DNA from: AG-12 sp035531535
GTDB taxonomy: Bacteria > Chloroflexota > Dormibacteria > Aeolococcales > Bog-877
Direction of reading: 5' to 3'
Assembly (NCBI GenBank): GCA_035531535.1
Contig: DATKSV010000128.1
Span: 1-6,869, forward strand
Length of the DNA stretch: 6,869 nucleotides
The translations under genes and the position numbers were made by a program. The notes below the pieces were generated by a model, which saw only the letters and a list, made by a program, of their open reading frames with translations, was not told the origin of the DNA and ran no database searches. The first letter of the stretch is position 1. Each line of letters starts with the position of its first letter. Shown here piece by piece: positions 5,342 through 6,869 of the stretch.

Positions 5342-6498
5342 TCAGGCACTTTGGTTCACCTCCAGCGCCGCCGGCATGGCAGCCAGCCGGCGGTCAATGG
5401 TTCGCTTGAGAGTGAGCGGGCTGGTGCTGGTGTAGAGGGAGACCAGCGCCGGGATCTTGGTGGAGTCAGCCTGGCCGCTGGCGAGCACCCGGCGCAGCGG
5501 CGTGGTGGGTCGGTCATAGGTCTTGCGGGTCCTGGTCCCCACCGTCTGCTTGCCCACCAGCTTCATCACCGGCTGGAAACAGTTGTTGTAGGGGCGCAGC
5601 AGCTCAGTGTAAAGGGAGTTCAGCCAGGCCAGCTGGGTGGGTGTGTCCAGGCGTTGGTGCCGATCAGGCGCCGAACCAGGGTCCAGTTCTTCTGTTCCAC
5701 ATGGCAGTTGTCGTTCTTGTGCTCGGGCCGGGAGCGGGAGAGGGCGATCCCGTTCTCCTGGCACCAGGCCACCAGGTGCCAGTTCAAGAACTCGCTGCCA
5801 TTGTCTGGGTGCAGGCCCAGCAGGGAGAACGGCAGCTGCTGGCGGATCTGTTCCAGGGCGGCCACGATCCTGGTCTGGCCCTTGCCCATTACCCCCACCC
5901 GCTCGGTCCAGCCGGTCGAGAGGTCGGTGGCGCAGAGGGTCCAGATCCACTCCCCCGCCGCCACTTCCCCGCTGTGGGAGACCAGGTCGATCTCCAGGAA
6001 GCCGGGGGTGTCCAGCTCGCGCCACTGGCCCACCACCACCGGCACCTGGCGGCGCAGCAGCCCACCCGGTTTGGTCTGGCTCATCCGCCGGGTCACCAGA
6101 CCCCGCCGGAGGTCGTGCAGGGTCCGCTCCACCGTGGACAGGCTGGCCCCAACCAGCAGAGAACCGGTTTCCGGGGAACAGTCCAGCTGCCCGTGCCGCC
6201 TCAGCAGCAACAGCAGATCAGGGAGAAACGGCTGCAGCCGCTCGGCGCAGAGATAGTCGGTGGCCTCCCAGCGGACCTTCAGAGCCCGGCGGAACTCCAG
6301 CCCATACCGCCGCGTCCGCGGCGCGCGCCGCTTGGGCGAGATCCGCTTGCGCCCCCGGAGCACTCGCACTGCGTGCTTGCGCTCGTATCCCGTGGCCAAG
6401 CAGAAACCGTCCAGGATCTCCCCTCGCTCTCGGCGCCTCGCCCGCCGGTACCTCGGCGCCAACTCCTCGGCCAGCTCGTACCGCTCCCGGATTCGCAT
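5342..6498 (-). pseudogene. DD(35)E transposase (rve superfamily), one frame break
   Basis: This transposase has an integrase-type (rve) catalytic core. From ATG 6498 (GAGGGG nine bases upstream) it begins MRIRERYELAEELAPRYRRA, a helical N-terminus with an HTH-like GFCLATGYERKHAVRVLRG (residues about 31-49), then a linker. The catalytic core has D171 in PGFLEIDLVSH, D232 in LGLHPDNGSEF and E268 in HVEQKNW, so D-D-35-E is intact. The frame closes at a TGA soon after IGTNA (near 5650). One base earlier or later the family C-terminus resumes: LDTPTQLAWLNSLYTELLRP, NNCFQPVMKLVGKQ, RTRKTYDRPTTPLRRVLASG, ending VNQSA at the TGA 5342-5344. The combined length of about 385 residues is normal for the family. 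The frame stays open upstream to 6801, but that part crosses the element end and is not coding. No slippery heptamer is seen, so programmed frameshifting is not supported. Confidence 0.85.
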
Positions 6499-6539
6499 GG
6501 GCTCGGTCCCCTCACCACCAACCTCCCGCGAGCCGCCCT

Positions 6540-6595
6540 CGGTGCGACTCCTTGCTGAGGGAGCGATCGCCCCACGGTGCGATTTTGGATGAGGG
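6540..6595 (-). repeat. Right terminal repeat units of the DDE element
   Basis: The inner unit at 6540-6561 and outer unit at 6575-6595, read on the - strand, both begin CCCTCA and end TCGCACCG. They are the inverted partners of the units at 5205-5261. They lie upstream of the transposase start, so a transposase bound here could also affect its own expression; this is inference. Confidence 0.7.
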
Positions 6596-6606
6596 AATAC
6601 GGGGAC
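6590..6606. repeat. Right copy of 17-bp imperfect direct repeat
   Basis: TGAGGGAATACGGGGAC is the partner of 5182-5198. Its first six bases are also the tip of the outer terminal unit, so only AATACGGGGAC may be true target duplication. Confidence 0.65.
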
Positions 6607-6635
6607 TTGACTTCTGGATACCGGCTGTATACACT
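6607..6635 (+). promoter_or_regulatory. Possible sigma-70 promoter
   Basis: TTGACT at 6607-6612 (five of six to the -35 consensus) is followed after 17 bases by TACACT at 6630-6635 (four of six to the -10). A TATACA at 6628-6633 is closer to consensus but only 15 bases away. No gene is seen immediately downstream in the window, so the target is unknown. Confidence 0.3.
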
Positions 6636-6869
6636 TCGGTCGCGCTAGGAGACCAACCGGCGGAAGGGCTCGGTAGGGGAGAACCCTCCGAATACCCCGA
6701 AGGCGGAATAGTCTTTTGGCATGGACCCCCCTGCAGGCTATTCTCCTCCGCTCCAAATATCTGGCACAGTGAACTGTATCTGTCTGACGCGACCTCTCCA
6801 CCAGCTATTGAGGCTAGTGTCCTGTTACCGAAAAGGGTTTATGTTTGCCTCAGAGCCTCATGGGTGGTT
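6636..6869. other. Right flank, no gene recognised
   Basis: With the IS end included, 6499-6869 carries no gene. The - strand is open through much of it but gives an Arg-rich product that I do not recognise. An ATG at 6841 on the + strand (MFASEPHGW) runs off the window with AAAAGGG only three bases before its TTTATG context; it could start a downstream gene but cannot be supported. GC is lower than in the ISs, suggesting native flanking DNA. Confidence 0.35.

Larger units (their letters stand above)
5199..6595 (-). mobile_element. DD(35)E insertion sequence with double repeat units at both ends
   Basis: This is a compact element of about 1.4 kb with one transposase gene on the - strand. Each end carries two related units in inverted orientation between the ends. 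At the left they are CCGTCAGCAAGGAATCGCACC at 5205-5225 (outer) and CCGTCAGGAAGGAATGACACCG at 5240-5261 (inner). At the right, on the - strand, they are CCCTCATCCAAAATCGCACCG at 6575-6595 (outer) and CCCTCAGCAAGGAGTCGCACCG at 6540-6561 (inner). Unit spacing is about 35 bases on both sides. The tips are uncertain by a few bases: the flanking direct repeat ends at 5198 on the left and its identical core starts at 6596 on the right. The family name is not certain; it is of the unclassified rve-transposase kind. Long target duplications are known in the IS1202 group, which is a possible comparison. Confidence 0.75.

Noticed and set aside
5640..5665. Programmed frameshift in the DDE transposase
   Set aside because: No A-AAA-AAG-type or similar slippery heptamer is present at the site where the frame changes.
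5156..6256. Long + strand frame across the DDE element
   Set aside because: It is the complement of a conserved transposase and resembles no protein; it opens in the tandem repeat.
6499..6801. Upstream extension of the DDE transposase to an ATG at 6801
   Set aside because: It would cross the IS terminal repeats and the flanking direct repeat; the family N-terminus begins at ATG 6498.
1..6869. CRISPR array, toxin-antitoxin pair, defence island or retron
   Set aside because: The only tandem repeats are two short IS-terminal sets without spacers. No reverse transcriptase, nuclease or toxin motif is visible, and the only non-IS genes are the 88-residue ORF and the cupin.

Overview
The window is a GC-rich bacterial accessory region made mostly of insertion-sequence (IS) debris. 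I infer a high-GC bacterium (actinobacterial, chloroflexotal or high-GC firmicute types would all fit), because the transposases use GC-ending codons and the integrase relic resembles actinophage/ICE integrases. No ribosomal or other marker gene narrows this further. I see no defence system, CRISPR array, tRNA or rRNA. I did not find a convincing new biological system; the value of the window is in how the elements are broken and nested.

Layout. (1) Positions 1-234 are a flank of unknown origin that should contain the left end of an IS21-family element. (2) 235-2641 is that element on the + strand: istA then istB, whose reading frames overlap as GTGA at 1723-1726, then a right terminus with tandem 20-21 bp repeats ending in TTGACA. 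Both genes are broken. istA needs two frame corrections and seems to lack four residues beside its catalytic Glu. istB needs one frame correction and has lost its Walker A loop. (3) 2642-3306 is a tyrosine integrase relic on the - strand. It lies exactly between the right ends of two different IS21-type elements and carries an in-frame TAA. (4) 3307-3722 is the 3' end of a second, unrelated IS21-family element on the - strand (IstB C-terminus plus terminal repeats). (5) 3723-3978 is unassigned.

(6) 3979-4635 is a short island of ordinary-looking genes with visibly lower GC: an unrecognised 88-residue ORF and a small cupin-fold protein, both on the + strand and 36 bases apart. (7) 4683-5174 is a head-to-tail fusion of two IS relics on the - strand: the C-terminus of an IS5-type transposase joined to the N-terminal HTH of a different transposase, with 2.7 copies of a 27-bp tandem repeat just upstream. 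(8) About 5199-6595 is a nearly complete IS on the - strand. It has a DD(35)E transposase with a single frame break, paired repeat units at both ends, and a 17-bp imperfect direct repeat flanking it that may be the target-site duplication. (9) 6607-6869 has a promoter-like sequence and no recognisable gene.

Taken together, repeated IS insertion destroyed an integrated mobile element (the integrase) and surrounded a small host-like gene island. Every IS-derived reading frame long enough to judge, apart from the short second istB remnant, has at least one frame break, so none looks autonomous as written. Sequencing or assembly indels remain an alternative for the single-base shifts, but not for the missing P-loop or the fused relics.
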